From Arthrobacter sp. V1I7 (GTDB taxonomy: Bacteria; Actinomycetota; Actinomycetes; Actinomycetales; Micrococcaceae): a DNA stretch of 64,000 nucleotides. The notes beneath the pieces were generated by a model. The model had not been told where the DNA came from, did no database searches, and saw only the letters and a list, made by a program, of their open reading frames with translations. Shown here in pieces: positions 36,406 to 45,462 of this stretch (position 1 is the stretch's first letter; every line of letters begins with the position of its first letter). The stretch is from assembly GCF_030817015.1 (NCBI RefSeq), contig NZ_JAUSYS010000001.1, positions 1,364,001 to 1,428,000 of the forward strand. The letters are read 5' to 3'. The position numbers and the translations under genes are program-made.

Positions 36406-37965
36406 GTGACTTCAACCGAAAAGACCCCGTTCTACATCACCACGGCCATCAGTTACCCCAACGGCGTGCCGCACATCGGCCACGCCTATGAGGTCATCGC
36501 GACGGATGCGATGGCGCGCTTCAAGCGGCTGGACGGCTATGACGTCTTCTTCATGACGGGCACGGACGAGCACGGCCTCAAGATGCAGCAGACCGCGGAG
36601 AAGGAAGGCATCCCGGTCAAGGAACTCGCCGACCGCAACTCGGCCGCGTTCCGCCAGATGAGCGATGACCTGGGCATTTCCCTCAGCCGCTTCATCCGCA
36701 CCACCGACCCGGACCACTACGAGGCGGCCAAGGCCCTCTGGGAGCGGATGGAAGCGAACGGGGACATCTACCTGTCCAAGTACGCCGGCTGGTACTCCGT
36801 CCGGGACGAGCGGTACTTCGTCGAGGACGAGACCGAGGTGCAGGCCGACGGCCTGCGCTACGCGACCGAAACCGGCACCGAGGTCAGCTGGACCGAAGAG
36901 GAAAGCTATTTCTTCAGACTCGCCTCCTACCAGGACCGGCTGCTGGCCCTCTATGCGGACCACCCCGGCTTCGGCGCGCCCCACAACCGCTTCAACGAAG
37001 TCGTCAGCTTCGTCAAGGGCGGCCTGGAGGACCTGTCCATCAGCCGCACCTCCTTCAAATGGGGCGTCCCGGTCCCGGGCAACCCGGACCACGTCATGTA
37101 CGTCTGGGTGGACGCGCTGACCAACTACCTGACCGGCGTCGGCTTCCCCGACACCGGGTCCGAGGCCTTCAAGAAGTACTGGCCGGCGGACGTCCATGTG
37201 ATCGGCAAGGACATTTCGCGCTTCCACGCGGTCTACTGGCCCGCCTTCCTGATGTCCGCCGGGCTGGAACTGCCCAAGCGCGTGATGATCCACGGCTTCC
37301 TGCACAACCAGGGCGTCAAGATGTCCAAGTCGCTGGGCAACGTGGTGGCGCCCGCTGACTGGGTCGCCCAGTACGGCCTGGACCAGGTCCGCTTCTTCCT
37401 GCTCCGTGAAGTGCCCTTCGGCGCCGACGGTTCCTACAGCCACGATGCGATCGTGGGCCGGATGAACGCCGACCTCGCCAACAACTTCGGCAACCTGGCC
37501 CAGCGTTCGCTGTCCATGGTGGCCAAGAACTGCGAGGGCCGCGTCCCCGTTCCGGCCGGGTTCACTGCCGAGGACACCGCGCTGCTGGCCCAGGCCAACG
37601 GGCTGCTGGACCTCTCCCGTGCCGCGTTCGAGAAACAGGAGTTCAGCCGCGCCCTCGAAGCGATCTGGGGCATCCTGGGCGACACCAACGCCTACTTCGC
37701 CGAGCAGGCCCCCTGGGTGCTGCGGAAGACCGACGTCGAGCGCATGAACACGGTTCTGTACGTCACCCTCGAGGTGCTCCGGATCGTCGCGATCCTCGCC
37801 CAGCCGGTCATGCCGACGGCGACGGCGGCGATCCTGGAAACGCTCGGCCAGCCCGAGGGGGAGGCGCGCGTATTCGCCGCCATCGCCGAACCGATCGTGG
37901 CGGGCACGGCCCTGCCCGCCCCCGCCCCGGTCTTCCCCAAGTACGAGGAACCCGCCGACGCGTAG
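36406..37965 (+). CDS. metG: Methionyl-tRNA synthetase
   Basis: A 519-residue class Ia aminoacyl-tRNA synthetase that charges tRNA-Met. The HIGH motif is in [15 protein letters not shown], the KMSKS motif in [12 protein letters not shown], and the anticodon-binding helical domain is at the end ([26 protein letters not shown]). It lacks a C-terminal dimerisation domain and the four-Cys zinc knuckle, as in mycobacterial-type MetG. GTG at 36406 is used, 9 bp after the ABC ATPase stop. Confidence 0.97.
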   Translation: MTSTEKTPFYITTAISYPNGVPHIGHAYEVIATDAMARFKRLDGYDVFFMTGTDEHGLKMQQTAEKEGIPVKELADRNSAAFRQMSDDLGISLSRFIRTTDPDHYEAAKALWERMEANGDIYLSKYAGWYSVRDERYFVEDETEVQADGLRYATETGTEVSWTEEESYFFRLASYQDRLLALYADHPGFGAPHNRFNEVVSFVKGGLEDLSISRTSFKWGVPVPGNPDHVMYVWVDALTNYLTGVGFPDTGSEAFKKYWPADVHVIGKDISRFHAVYWPAFLMSAGLELPKRVMIHGFLHNQGVKMSKSLGNVVAPADWVAQYGLDQVRFFLLREVPFGADGSYSHDAIVGRMNADLANNFGNLAQRSLSMVAKNCEGRVPVPAGFTAEDTALLAQANGLLDLSRAAFEKQEFSRALEAIWGILGDTNAYFAEQAPWVLRKTDVERMNTVLYVTLEVLRIVAILAQPVMPTATAAILETLGQPEGEARVFAAIAEPIVAGTALPAPAPVFPKYEEPADA

Positions 37966-38000
37966 GCCGCCCCGCTTCTCCCGACGCTCCCGTCCCATCC

Positions 38001-38224
38001 GACGCTCCCTCAGGTCCTGCAGCGGTTCGGGTGACGCTCCCTCAGGTCGTGCCGCGGTTCGAGGAACGCTCCCGCAGGTCCTGCAGTGATTCGGGGGACG
38101 CTCCCGCAGGTCCTGCAGTGATTCGGGGGACGCTCCCGCAGGTCGTGCAGTGGTTCGCCCGACGCTCCCGCAGGTCCTGCAGTGGTTCGGGTGACGCTCC
38201 CGCAGGTCGTGCAGCGGTTCGAGG
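38001..38224. repeat. Seven tandem 32-bp repeat units after metG
   Basis: Seven adjacent units of exactly 32 bp start GACGCTCCC and run through CAGGTCSTGCAG to GTTCG (starts 38001, 38033, 38065, 38097, 38129, 38161, 38193). Differences are few and mostly alternate (CCTGCAG or CGTGCAG; GTGATTC or GCGGTTC). A partial unit precedes at 37983, and inverted relatives (GGGAGCGTCC) follow at 38254-38296. No spacer variation, so it is not CRISPR. The reading frames across it are low-complexity artefacts. Confidence 0.9.
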
Positions 38225-38227
38225 GAA

Positions 38228-38260
38228 GCTCCCGCACCTCCGCATCGGAGGTGCGGGAGC
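38228..38260. terminator. 15-bp hairpin closing the repeat array
   Basis: GCTCCCGCACCTCCG and CGGAGGTGCGGGAGC form a perfect stem with a CAT loop. It shares its GCTCCCGCA arm with the repeat units and is followed by GTCCCGTTTCTT. It may serve as the metG terminator. Confidence 0.65.
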
Positions 38261-38309
38261 GTCCCGTTTCTTCCTGCCGGAGGTGAGGGAGCGTCCACAG
38301 GGTGGACCG

Positions 38310-38354
38310 GATGATGAGACGACTTGACCAGTATGTGGATGACTTGGCTACGCT
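38310..38354 (+). promoter_or_regulatory. leuB promoter with LtbR-like motif
   Basis: GATGATGAGACGA (38310-38322) abuts TTGACC (38324-38329); TACGCT (38349-38354) lies 19 bp on, and the leuB ATG is 7 bases later with no ribosome site, so the mRNA may be leaderless. The motif matches those at ilvB and leuC/ltbR. Confidence 0.5.
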
Positions 38355-38360
38355 GAAAAC

Positions 38361-39413
38361 ATGAGCGCATCCACGATTGATCTGGCCGTTATTCCCGGCG
38401 ACGGCATTGGCCCCGAGGTCACGGCCGAAGCCCTGAAGGTCCTGGCGAAGGCCGCCGCGGCGGAGGGGATCGTGCTGCAGCAGACCCACTACAAGCTCGG
38501 TGCACAGCACTGGCTCGAAACGGGGGAGACGCTGCCGGCGGAGACCCTCGCGGACCTCCGCACCCGCGACGCCATTCTTTTCGGCGCCGTCGGGGCGGCC
38601 CCCGGCGACACCCGGATCCCTTCCGGCATCATCGAACGCGAACTGCTCCTGAAACTGAGGTTCAGCCTCGACCACTTCGTCAACCTCCGGCCTTCACGCC
38701 TATACCCGGGGGTCGGCAGCCCGCTCGCCAACCCCGGGAACATCGACTTCATCGTGGTCCGCGAAGGCACCGAAGGCCCCTACGTGGGCAACGGGGGCAC
38801 GCTGCGCGCCGGCACCCCGCATGAGGTTGCCACCGAAGTCTCGCTCAACACCGCGCACGGCGTGGAACGCGTGGTCCGGGACGCCTTCCGCCGGGCCAAC
38901 GACCGGCCGCGCAAGAAACTGACCCTCGTACACAAGCACAACGTGCTGGTGTTCGCCGGGCACCTCTGGAAGCGCACCGTGGAGGCCGTGGCCCAGGAGT
39001 TCCCCGAGGTCAGCCACGACTACCTGCACATCGACGCCGCCACGATCTTTATGGTGACGGACCCGGCCCGCTTCGACGTGATCGTCACGGACAATCTTTT
39101 CGGCGACATCATCACCGACCTCGCCGCCGCCGTGACCGGGGGCATCGGCCTCGCTGCCTCCGGCAACATCAACATGGAACGCACGGCGCCGTCCATGTTC
39201 GAGCCCGTGCACGGTTCGGCGCCGGACATCGCCGGGCAGCAGAAGGCCGATCCCACGGCAGCCATCCTCTCCGCCGCGCTGCTGCTGGACCACCTCGGCT
39301 ACGCCGCCGCGGCCCGCAAGATCGAGGCGGCCGTCGTCGCCGACGTCGCCGGTCGTGGCACTGCGGTCCGCAGCACCAGCGCGATCGGCGATGCCATCGC
39401 CGCCGCCCTGTAG
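38361..39413 (+). CDS. leuB: 3-isopropylmalate dehydrogenase
   Basis: A 350-residue NAD enzyme of leucine synthesis that oxidises and decarboxylates 3-isopropylmalate. [18 protein letters not shown] is the N-terminal family motif; [14 protein letters not shown] and the [28 protein letters not shown] region bind substrate and metal, followed by [14 protein letters not shown] (NAD). ATG at 38361 is chosen from the family start. It lies apart from leuCD, with its own promoter. Confidence 0.97.
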   Translation: MSASTIDLAVIPGDGIGPEVTAEALKVLAKAAAAEGIVLQQTHYKLGAQHWLETGETLPAETLADLRTRDAILFGAVGAAPGDTRIPSGIIERELLLKLRFSLDHFVNLRPSRLYPGVGSPLANPGNIDFIVVREGTEGPYVGNGGTLRAGTPHEVATEVSLNTAHGVERVVRDAFRRANDRPRKKLTLVHKHNVLVFAGHLWKRTVEAVAQEFPEVSHDYLHIDAATIFMVTDPARFDVIVTDNLFGDIITDLAAAVTGGIGLAASGNINMERTAPSMFEPVHGSAPDIAGQQKADPTAAILSAALLLDHLGYAAAARKIEAAVVADVAGRGTAVRSTSAIGDAIAAAL

Positions 39414-39541
39414 GAACGGCCCGGCGGGCCCAGCCGGAAGCCCCCGGCATCGGGCGTAAGCTTGTTTCGAATCACCAACATGCTGCCGTGGTCCGACGAT
39501 GAACCACGTCCACACACCAGGCAGCCGACCGTGGAGGAACC

Positions 39542-40654
39542 ATGACTCAGACTGCCCATGGCGTCGAATTCACCCAGCATCTTTCGGCAACCCCGAAGTC
39601 CGCTGAAGAACGTGCTGCCATCCTGGCGAACCCGGGTTTCGGCAACTATTTCACCGACCACACCGCGATCGTCGACTACAGCGCCGACGCCGAGGGCAAG
39701 GGCGGCTGGCATGATGCGCGCGTCGAGGCCTACGGACCGATCTCGCTGGATCCTTCCGCCGCGGTGCTGCACTACGGCCAGGAAATCTTCGAAGGACTCA
39801 AGGCCTACCGCCACGCCGACGGTTCGATCTGGACTTTCCGCCCCGAAGCCAACGCCGCCCGGCTGAACCGGTCCGCCCGCCGACTGGCCCTCCCCGAGTT
39901 GCCGGAGGAGTACTTCCTGGGCGCCATCCGCGAACTCGTCGCGGCGGACAAGGAATGGGTCCCCGCCGGCGACGGCGAAGCCCTCTACCTGCGCCCCTTC
40001 ATGATCGCCACCGAGGCGTTCCTCGGGGTCCGCGCCGCCCGCGAGGTGTCCTTCCGCGTGATCGCGTCCCCGGTCGGCAACTACTTCGGCGGCGAACTCA
40101 AGCCCGTCTCCATCTGGATCTCCCGCGAATACGCCCGCGCCGGCCGCGGCGGAACCGGCGCCGCCAAGTGCGGCGGCAACTACGCAGCCTCGCTCATTGC
40201 CCAGCAGGAGGCCGAGGCCCACGGCTGCAAGCAGGTCCTGTTCCTGGACTACTTCAACGACAACGCCGTTGAAGAACTCGGCGGCATGAACGTGTTCTTC
40301 GTGATGAAGGACGGCTCACTGGTCACCCCCGCGCTCAGCGGGACCATCCTGGAGGGCGTCACCCGGATGTCCGTCATCCAGGTCGCCAAGGACATGGGCC
40401 GTGAGGTCACCGAACGCAAGATCACCCTGGCTGAATGGCGGGACGGCGTGGCCTCCGGCGACATCGCCGAAGTCTTCGCCTGCGGCACCGCGGCCGTCAT
40501 CACCCCCATCGGCGTGCTCAAGGACGACACCGAATTCATCGGCTCCGAGGACGCGACCGCGGGGGAGACCACCATGGCCATCCGCGGGAAGCTGCTGGGC
40601 ATCCAGACCGGCACCGTCGAGGACACTCACGGCTGGCTGACCCGCCTCGCCTAA
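39542..40654 (+). CDS. ilvE: Branched-chain amino acid aminotransferase
   Basis: A 370-residue PLP enzyme (fold type IV) for the last step of Ile, Val and Leu synthesis. [40 protein letters not shown] and the lysine region [21 protein letters not shown] (Schiff-base Lys) fit BCAT class 2; [20 protein letters not shown] closes the active site. A GTGGAGGA site precedes the ATG. It is followed by a strong hairpin. Confidence 0.97.
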   Translation: MTQTAHGVEFTQHLSATPKSAEERAAILANPGFGNYFTDHTAIVDYSADAEGKGGWHDARVEAYGPISLDPSAAVLHYGQEIFEGLKAYRHADGSIWTFRPEANAARLNRSARRLALPELPEEYFLGAIRELVAADKEWVPAGDGEALYLRPFMIATEAFLGVRAAREVSFRVIASPVGNYFGGELKPVSIWISREYARAGRGGTGAAKCGGNYAASLIAQQEAEAHGCKQVLFLDYFNDNAVEELGGMNVFFVMKDGSLVTPALSGTILEGVTRMSVIQVAKDMGREVTERKITLAEWRDGVASGDIAEVFACGTAAVITPIGVLKDDTEFIGSEDATAGETTMAIRGKLLGIQTGTVEDTHGWLTRLA

Positions 40655-40670
40655 GCGGCCAACGGATTGA

Positions 40671-40714
40671 ACGACGGCGGCGCCGCACCGAACGTGCGGG
40701 GCCGCCGTCGTTAT
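40671..40714 (+). terminator. Terminator of ilvE
   Basis: ACGACGGCGGC and GCCGCCGTCGT, with inner GCCGCAC/GTGCGG, form a long stem, then TT. It lies 17 bp after the ilvE stop. Confidence 0.75.
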
Positions 40715-40795
40715 GTCCGCCTCGTGGCGACCGGCCGGAAGGCCCTGGCCGCTCGGCCGCTCGTGTGGCTGCCGGTTCGGTGGGAAGATGGAACT

Positions 40796-41593
40796 GTGAT
40801 CCCCGAAGACTCCCGCGACGTTGTCCGCAGCACGGCGCTGACGCGTTTCCGGCTTGCCCCGAATCCGGGGCCGATGAGCCTGCACGGCACCAATTCCTAT
40901 GTCATCGCGGCGCCCGGAGCTGCCGGCACGGTCGTCGTGGACCCCGGCCCGCCGGATGAGCAGCACCTGCAGGAACTGGCCCAGGCCGGCGTCGTCGAGC
41001 TCATCCTGCTGACGCACCGGCATGCGGACCACACGGCCGCCGCCGCCCGGTTCGCCGAACTGACCGGGGCACCCGTGCGCGCCGCCGATCCCGCCCACTG
41101 CTATGGGGGAAGCCCCCTGGTGGACGGCGAAGTCATCCACGCCGCCGGGGCGGAGATCAGGGTCCTCGCGACGCCGGGCCACACCTCGGACTCGGTCTGC
41201 TTCCACCTCCCGGGCGACGGCGCCCACGGCTCGGTCCTCACCGGCGACACCATCCTGGGCCTGGGAACGACGGTCCTGGACTACCCCGACGGCACCCTGG
41301 GCGACTACCTGACGTCACTGGACCGGCTGGAACAACTGGGCCCGGCGACCGTCCTGCCGGCCCACGGCCCGATGCTGCCCGCCCTGGACAAGATCGTCCG
41401 CGCCTACCGGGACCACCGCGAGGACCGCCTCGCCCAGATCCGCTCCGCCCTCGCGGACCTCGGCTCCGGGGCCGAGGTGACCGACGTGGCCGACGCCGTC
41501 TACGCCGCCGTCGATCCCGATGTGCGGCCGGCCGCGGAACTCTCCGTCGCCGCCCAGCTGCACTACCTTCGCTCCGGCGGCAGCATGCCCTAG
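40796..41593 (+). CDS. MBL-fold metallo-hydrolase (LACTB2-like)
   Basis: About 265 residues. The metal-binding HxHxDH motif is LTHRHADHTAA; further ligands are in LATPGHTSDS, LTGDTILG and LPAHGP. The C-terminal helical segment (YRDHREDRLAQIRSAL) matches the beta-lactamase-like LACTB2 group, often acting on RNA or thioesters. GTG at 40796 is chosen; the open frame to 40667 crosses the ilvE terminator and is not family-like. The substrate is unknown. Confidence 0.88.
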   Translation: MIPEDSRDVVRSTALTRFRLAPNPGPMSLHGTNSYVIAAPGAAGTVVVDPGPPDEQHLQELAQAGVVELILLTHRHADHTAAAARFAELTGAPVRAADPAHCYGGSPLVDGEVIHAAGAEIRVLATPGHTSDSVCFHLPGDGAHGSVLTGDTILGLGTTVLDYPDGTLGDYLTSLDRLEQLGPATVLPAHGPMLPALDKIVRAYRDHREDRLAQIRSALADLGSGAEVTDVADAVYAAVDPDVRPAAELSVAAQLHYLRSGGSMP

Positions 41594-41614
41594 CGAGACG
41601 GTACGCTTGGACCC

Positions 41615-42391
41615 ATGCGTATCGCCCGGTTTGTAGTCGATTCTGATCCCCTCTACGGCATTGTTGAAGGTGAGTCCGGCCGTGAGGAAGTCACCGTCAT
41701 CCACGGCGACCCTTTCTTCCACGGCGTGGAGCGGACTGCCGTCAAGCACAAACTGGAAGACGTGCGCCTGCTGGCCCCGATCATTCCGCGCAGCAAGGTG
41801 GTCGGCGTCGGCCGGAATTTCGCCGACCACGCCCAGGAACTCGGCAACGAGGTCCCGAAGCAGCCGCTGCTTTTCCTGAAGCCGAACACCTCGGTGATCG
41901 GCCCCAACGACCCGATCATCCTGCCGGAGTTCTCCGAGGAAGTGTCCTTCGAAGCCGAGCTCTGCGTCGTGATCGGCCGGATCTGCAAGGACGTCCCCGA
42001 AGACCGGGTCGACGACGTCATTTTCGGCTACACCTGCGGCAACGACCTCACGGCCCGCGACGTCCAGAAGACCGACCTGCAGTGGGCACGGGCCAAGGGC
42101 TTCGATACCTCCGCGCCGCTGGGGCCGTGGATCGAGACCGAACTGGACACCGAAGACCTGCAGATCCAGGGCCGGCTCAACGGCGAACTGCGCCAGGACG
42201 GCAGCACCAGCCAGATGATCCGCAGCGTCCGCGAGCTGGTTTCCGTCGTCTCCCAGGCCTTCACCCTGCTGCCCGGCGACGTCATCATGACCGGCACCCC
42301 GGCCGGTGTCGGCCTGGTCCAGGCGGGCGACCGCTTCGAGGTGGAGATCGAGGGCATCGGCCGTCTCTCCAACCCGGTCGTCCGCCGCTAA
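41615..42391 (+). CDS. Fumarylacetoacetate hydrolase family protein
   Basis: A 258-residue FAH-superfamily hydrolase or decarboxylase. VVGVGRNFADHAQELG, LFLKPNTSVIGPNDPI, FEAELCVVIGR (metal Glu pair), TCGNDLTARDVQ and GDVIMTGTPAGVG are the family blocks. Members cleave C-C bonds of 2,4-dioxo acids or decarboxylate oxaloacetate-like compounds; the exact substrate is not evident. It starts 21 bp after the MBL gene, in a probable run toward gltX. Confidence 0.93.
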   Translation: MRIARFVVDSDPLYGIVEGESGREEVTVIHGDPFFHGVERTAVKHKLEDVRLLAPIIPRSKVVGVGRNFADHAQELGNEVPKQPLLFLKPNTSVIGPNDPIILPEFSEEVSFEAELCVVIGRICKDVPEDRVDDVIFGYTCGNDLTARDVQKTDLQWARAKGFDTSAPLGPWIETELDTEDLQIQGRLNGELRQDGSTSQMIRSVRELVSVVSQAFTLLPGDVIMTGTPAGVGLVQAGDRFEVEIEGIGRLSNPVVRR

Positions 42392-42407
42392 GCAGGGCGC
42401 GGAAACC

Positions 42408-42644
42408 ATGAATGCCGGCGGATGGCGAAGGGTCCCGCTGCGGTCCCGGCGCCGGAACTCCTTCCTGTTCTACGCCCTCGGGTCCATCGGCACCTTCGCG
42501 ATGGCGGCGCGGGTTGTCCAGTGGCTCGACGGCCCGCAATGGCTGGGCCTGGCCTTTATTGGGGTCGGTCTGACCCTGGGCCTCTATTACCTTGGGCGGG
42601 CGCTGCTTCGCTGGCGGACCAAGCGCGGGGCAGTCCGCCGCTGA
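42408..42644 (+). CDS. Small two-helix membrane protein
   Basis: 78 residues: Arg-rich N-terminus ([11 protein letters not shown]), helix [20 protein letters not shown], helix [23 protein letters not shown], basic tail. The frame lies between FAH and gltX on the same strand, 16 bp after the FAH stop. No family is recognised; the regular hydrophobic pattern supports a real gene. Confidence 0.65.
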   Translation: MNAGGWRRVPLRSRRRNSFLFYALGSIGTFAMAARVVQWLDGPQWLGLAFIGVGLTLGLYYLGRALLRWRTKRGAVRR

Positions 42645-42678
42645 AGCGCGCCGGGCAGGCGGTAAAGTTGGAGTCACT

Positions 42679-44238
42679 ATGACTACTCCTGCCGCGCCCG
42701 ACGCCGTCTCCAGCTCCGCCCCGTTTGAAGTGACCAGTGAAGTGACCGGTGACGTGACCCGCGAGGTCACCCCCGACACCCCGGTCCGTGTCCGGTTCTG
42801 CCCTTCGCCGACCGGCACCCCGCACGTGGGCCTGATCCGCACGGCCCTCTTCAACTGGGCCCACGCCCGCCACACCAAGGGCACCTTCGTGTTCCGCATC
42901 GAGGACACGGACGCGGCGCGCGACTCGGAGGAGAGCTACCAGCAGCTGCTCGAGGCCCTCAAATGGCTCGGCATCACCTGGGAGGAAGGCGTGGAAGTCG
43001 GCGGCCCGCATGAGCCGTACCGGCAGTCGCAGCGCCTGGACCTCTACAAGGACGTCGTCGCCAAGCTGCTTGACGCCGGCCACGCCTACGAGGCCTACTC
43101 CACGCCGGAGGAAGTCGAGGCCCGCCACCGGGCCGCGGGACGCGACCCCAAACTCGGCTACGACAACTTCGACCGGGACCTCTCGGCAGACCAGATTGCC
43201 GCGTTCCGGGCCGAGGGCCGCCAGCCCGTGCTCCGCGTGCGGATGCCGGACGAGGATGTCACCTTCATGGACATGGTCCGCGGCGATATCACGTTCAAGG
43301 CCGGCAGCATTCCGGACTACGTGATTGTCCGCGCGGACGGTTCACCGCTGTACACCCTGGTCAACCCGGTCGACGACGCCCTGATGGAAATCACCCACGT
43401 GCTCCGCGGCGAGGACCTGCTCTCCTCCACCCCGCGCCAGGTGGTGCTGATCCGCGCGCTGATGGACATCGGCGTCGCGAGCTACCTGCCCGTCTTCGGA
43501 CACCTGCCCTACGTCATGGGCGAGGGCAACAAGAAGCTCTCCAAGCGCGACCCGGAGTCCAACCTGTTCCTGCTCCGCGACCGCGGCTTCATCCCCGAGG
43601 GCCTGCTGAACTACCTCTCGCTGCTGGGCTGGAGCCTCTCCGCCGACGAGGACATCTTCACCGTCGAGCAGCTGATCGAGCACTTCGACGTCAACGACGT
43701 GCTCGCCAACCCGGCCCGCTTCGACATCAAGAAGGCCGAGGCCATCAACGGCACGCACATCCGGATGCTCGATCCGGAGGACTTCCGTGCCCGGCTCGTT
43801 CCGTACCTGCGCACGGCCGGGCTTGTCGGGGAAAGCCTCACCGCCCGCCAGGAGGAGATCCTGGCCGAGGCGGCACCGCTGATCCAGGAACGGATCTCGC
43901 TGCTGGGTGAAGCACCCGAGATGCTCGCCTTCCTGTTCAAGAACGACGCCGGGATCGACGTCGCGGACGACGCCCGCAAGGGGCTGCCGGAGAACCTCAC
44001 GGAGGTCCTCGACGCCGCCCTCGCCGCGCTGGAGCCGATTGAGGACTGGACCGCGGAGAACATCCAGACCGCTCTGAAAGAGGCGCTCGTGGAGGGCCTC
44101 GGCGTCAAGCCACGGCTCGCCTTCGGCCCGGTCCGCACCGCCATCTCCGGCCGCCGTATTTCCCCGCCGCTGTTCGAATCCATGGTCATCCTCGGCAAGG
44201 ATTCCTCGCTGGCCCGCCTCCGGGCCTTCCGCGGCTGA
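42679..44238 (+). CDS. gltX: Glutamyl-tRNA synthetase
   Basis: 519 residues, class Ib. The HIGH-type motif is [20 protein letters not shown], the second motif [29 protein letters not shown]. Catalysis: glutamate activation and transfer to tRNA-Glu (and to tRNA-Gln when GatCAB is used). The first 35 residues ([15 protein letters not shown]) are a Val/Thr-rich extension. ATG at 42679 fits family start plus extension. The HAD gene overlaps by one base, and tRNA-Gln and tRNA-Glu lie 0.9 kb downstream. Confidence 0.97.
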   Translation: MTTPAAPDAVSSSAPFEVTSEVTGDVTREVTPDTPVRVRFCPSPTGTPHVGLIRTALFNWAHARHTKGTFVFRIEDTDAARDSEESYQQLLEALKWLGITWEEGVEVGGPHEPYRQSQRLDLYKDVVAKLLDAGHAYEAYSTPEEVEARHRAAGRDPKLGYDNFDRDLSADQIAAFRAEGRQPVLRVRMPDEDVTFMDMVRGDITFKAGSIPDYVIVRADGSPLYTLVNPVDDALMEITHVLRGEDLLSSTPRQVVLIRALMDIGVASYLPVFGHLPYVMGEGNKKLSKRDPESNLFLLRDRGFIPEGLLNYLSLLGWSLSADEDIFTVEQLIEHFDVNDVLANPARFDIKKAEAINGTHIRMLDPEDFRARLVPYLRTAGLVGESLTARQEEILAEAAPLIQERISLLGEAPEMLAFLFKNDAGIDVADDARKGLPENLTEVLDAALAALEPIEDWTAENIQTALKEALVEGLGVKPRLAFGPVRTAISGRRISPPLFESMVILGKDSSLARLRAFRG

Positions 44239-45059
44239 TGGACACCTCAGAGGCCGGAAGCGGCGTCCTGGCGCGGGGCCTGGGCGTCGTCCGCGGGGTC
44301 CTGTTCGATATCGACGACACCCTGGTGGACCTCGAATTCGCGATGACGGCCGCCCTGCGCGACGTCAGCGAGCATCTTCTCCCCGAGCTGGACCAGTCCG
44401 GGTGGGAGAAATTCGGGCGGATTTTCACCCGCGAAACAACGCATTTCTACGACCGCTACCTCGCCGGGGAGCTGAGCTTCAACGAGCAGCGCCTGCTGCG
44501 CGGCCGGGCGGCCCTGGGCCACTTCGGCGTCGAACTGGACGAGGGCGAGCAAGCCCACCACTGGGTCAGCTCCTATGCGAGCCGGCAGCACGGCTACATC
44601 CGGGCCTTCGACGACGTTCCGCCACTGCTGGACGCCCTGGACGCGGCCGGTATCCCGTACGGTGCCGTGAGCAACAATGTGCACGACTACCAGCGGGTCA
44701 AGCTGGATGCCGCCGGACTGGAACGGATCGGGGTGCTCGTCGGGACGGACACGCTCGGCGTGCCGAAACCGGACCCGGCCATCTATCTGGAGGGCGTCCG
44801 CCGGCTCGGAACCGGGGTGGGCGAAACGCTGTACGTCGGCGACAACCGGCTGGTCGACGCGGAGGGCTCGACGGCGGCAGGACTGCTGGGCGTCTGGCTG
44901 AACCGCGGCGGGGCGCCGGCTCCGGATTACACCGGGCCCGAAGTCGGCTCGCTGCGGGAGCTTCGCGAAAGGCTCGGGCTGCTCCCGCCCGGCGTGAAGT
45001 GGGCCACTTTCGGGCCGAATCGGCGAGGCCGATTTGTGCGCGGGGAAACTCTCGGGTAA
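44238..45059 (+). CDS. HAD-superfamily hydrolase
   Basis: 273 residues. Motif I is LFDIDDTLVD (nucleophile and acid Asp), motif II GAVSNNVH, motif III KPDPAIYL and motif IV VGDNRLVDAEGSTAAGL, with a helical cap between. Such enzymes dephosphorylate small metabolites. ATG shares its A with the gltX TGA (TGATG), so translation is coupled. The tRNA-Gln promoter overlaps its stop. Substrate unknown. Confidence 0.92.
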   Translation: MDTSEAGSGVLARGLGVVRGVLFDIDDTLVDLEFAMTAALRDVSEHLLPELDQSGWEKFGRIFTRETTHFYDRYLAGELSFNEQRLLRGRAALGHFGVELDEGEQAHHWVSSYASRQHGYIRAFDDVPPLLDALDAAGIPYGAVSNNVHDYQRVKLDAAGLERIGVLVGTDTLGVPKPDPAIYLEGVRRLGTGVGETLYVGDNRLVDAEGSTAAGLLGVWLNRGGAPAPDYTGPEVGSLRELRERLGLLPPGVKWATFGPNRRGRFVRGETLG

Positions 45060-45062
45060 AGT
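45034..45062 (+). promoter_or_regulatory. Promoter of the tRNA-Gln/tRNA-Glu unit
   Basis: TTGTGC, 17-bp spacer, TAAAGT; the -10 overlaps the HAD stop codon. Initiation near 45069 leaves about 60 bases before mature tRNA-Gln. Confidence 0.7.
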
Positions 45063-45127
45063 AATTACTCGTGCTGAGGCGCTGGGAGCGCGGGTTTGAA
45101 CCCGCAAAACCGGCCCGAAAGTTCCAT

Positions 45128-45199
45128 TGGGATATGGTGTAATTGGCAACACTACGGTTTCTGGTACCGTCATTCTAGGTTCGAGTCCTGGTATCCCAG
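45128..45199 (+). tRNA. tRNA-Gln (CTG)
   Basis: 72 nt. Acceptor TGGGATA/TATCCCA with discriminator G; anticodon stem ACGGT/ACCGT around loop TTCTGGT gives CTG; T-loop GGTTCGAGT. CCA is not encoded. The U1-A72 pair is usual for bacterial tRNA-Gln. Confidence 0.96.
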
Positions 45200-45330
45200 C
45201 TCTGAAGAATCCGCGGATTTCCGCGGTGGATCAGGGGTTTTGAAGCGGCCTGGCCAATTTGAAACACTTGCTGAGTGTATGAAACAATCACTTAGCGCGA
45301 ACGGCAGGAATGCCGTTCCGGAGAGTACAC

Positions 45331-45403
45331 GGCCCCATCGTATAGCGGCCTAGTACGCTGCCCTCTCACGGCGGTAACGCGGGTTCGAATCCCGCTGGGG
45401 TCA
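45331..45403 (+). tRNA. tRNA-Glu (CTC)
   Basis: 73 nt. Acceptor GGCCCCA/TGGGGTC (one G-T) with discriminator A; anticodon loop CTCTCAC gives CTC; T-loop GGTTCGAAT. CCA is not encoded. It lies 131 bp after tRNA-Gln, probably in one transcript. Confidence 0.96.
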
Positions 45404-45410
45404 CAGATGA

Positions 45411-45443
45411 AACGGTCCCGGGCACCAGCCCGGGGCCGTTTTT
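45411..45443 (+). terminator. Terminator of the tRNA unit
   Basis: AACGG-CCCGGGC with GCCCGGG-CCGTT arms around ACCA, followed by TTTTT, 8 bp after tRNA-Glu. Confidence 0.88.
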
Positions 45444-45462
45444 CGTCTCCCGGATACTCAAG

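Noticed and set aside
38001..38224. CRISPR array
   Set aside because: Units are contiguous with no unique spacers and no cas genes nearby.
36412..38370. 652-codon minus frame over metG and the 32-bp repeats
   Set aside because: Its repetitive end comes from the 32-bp DNA repeats; no start signal.
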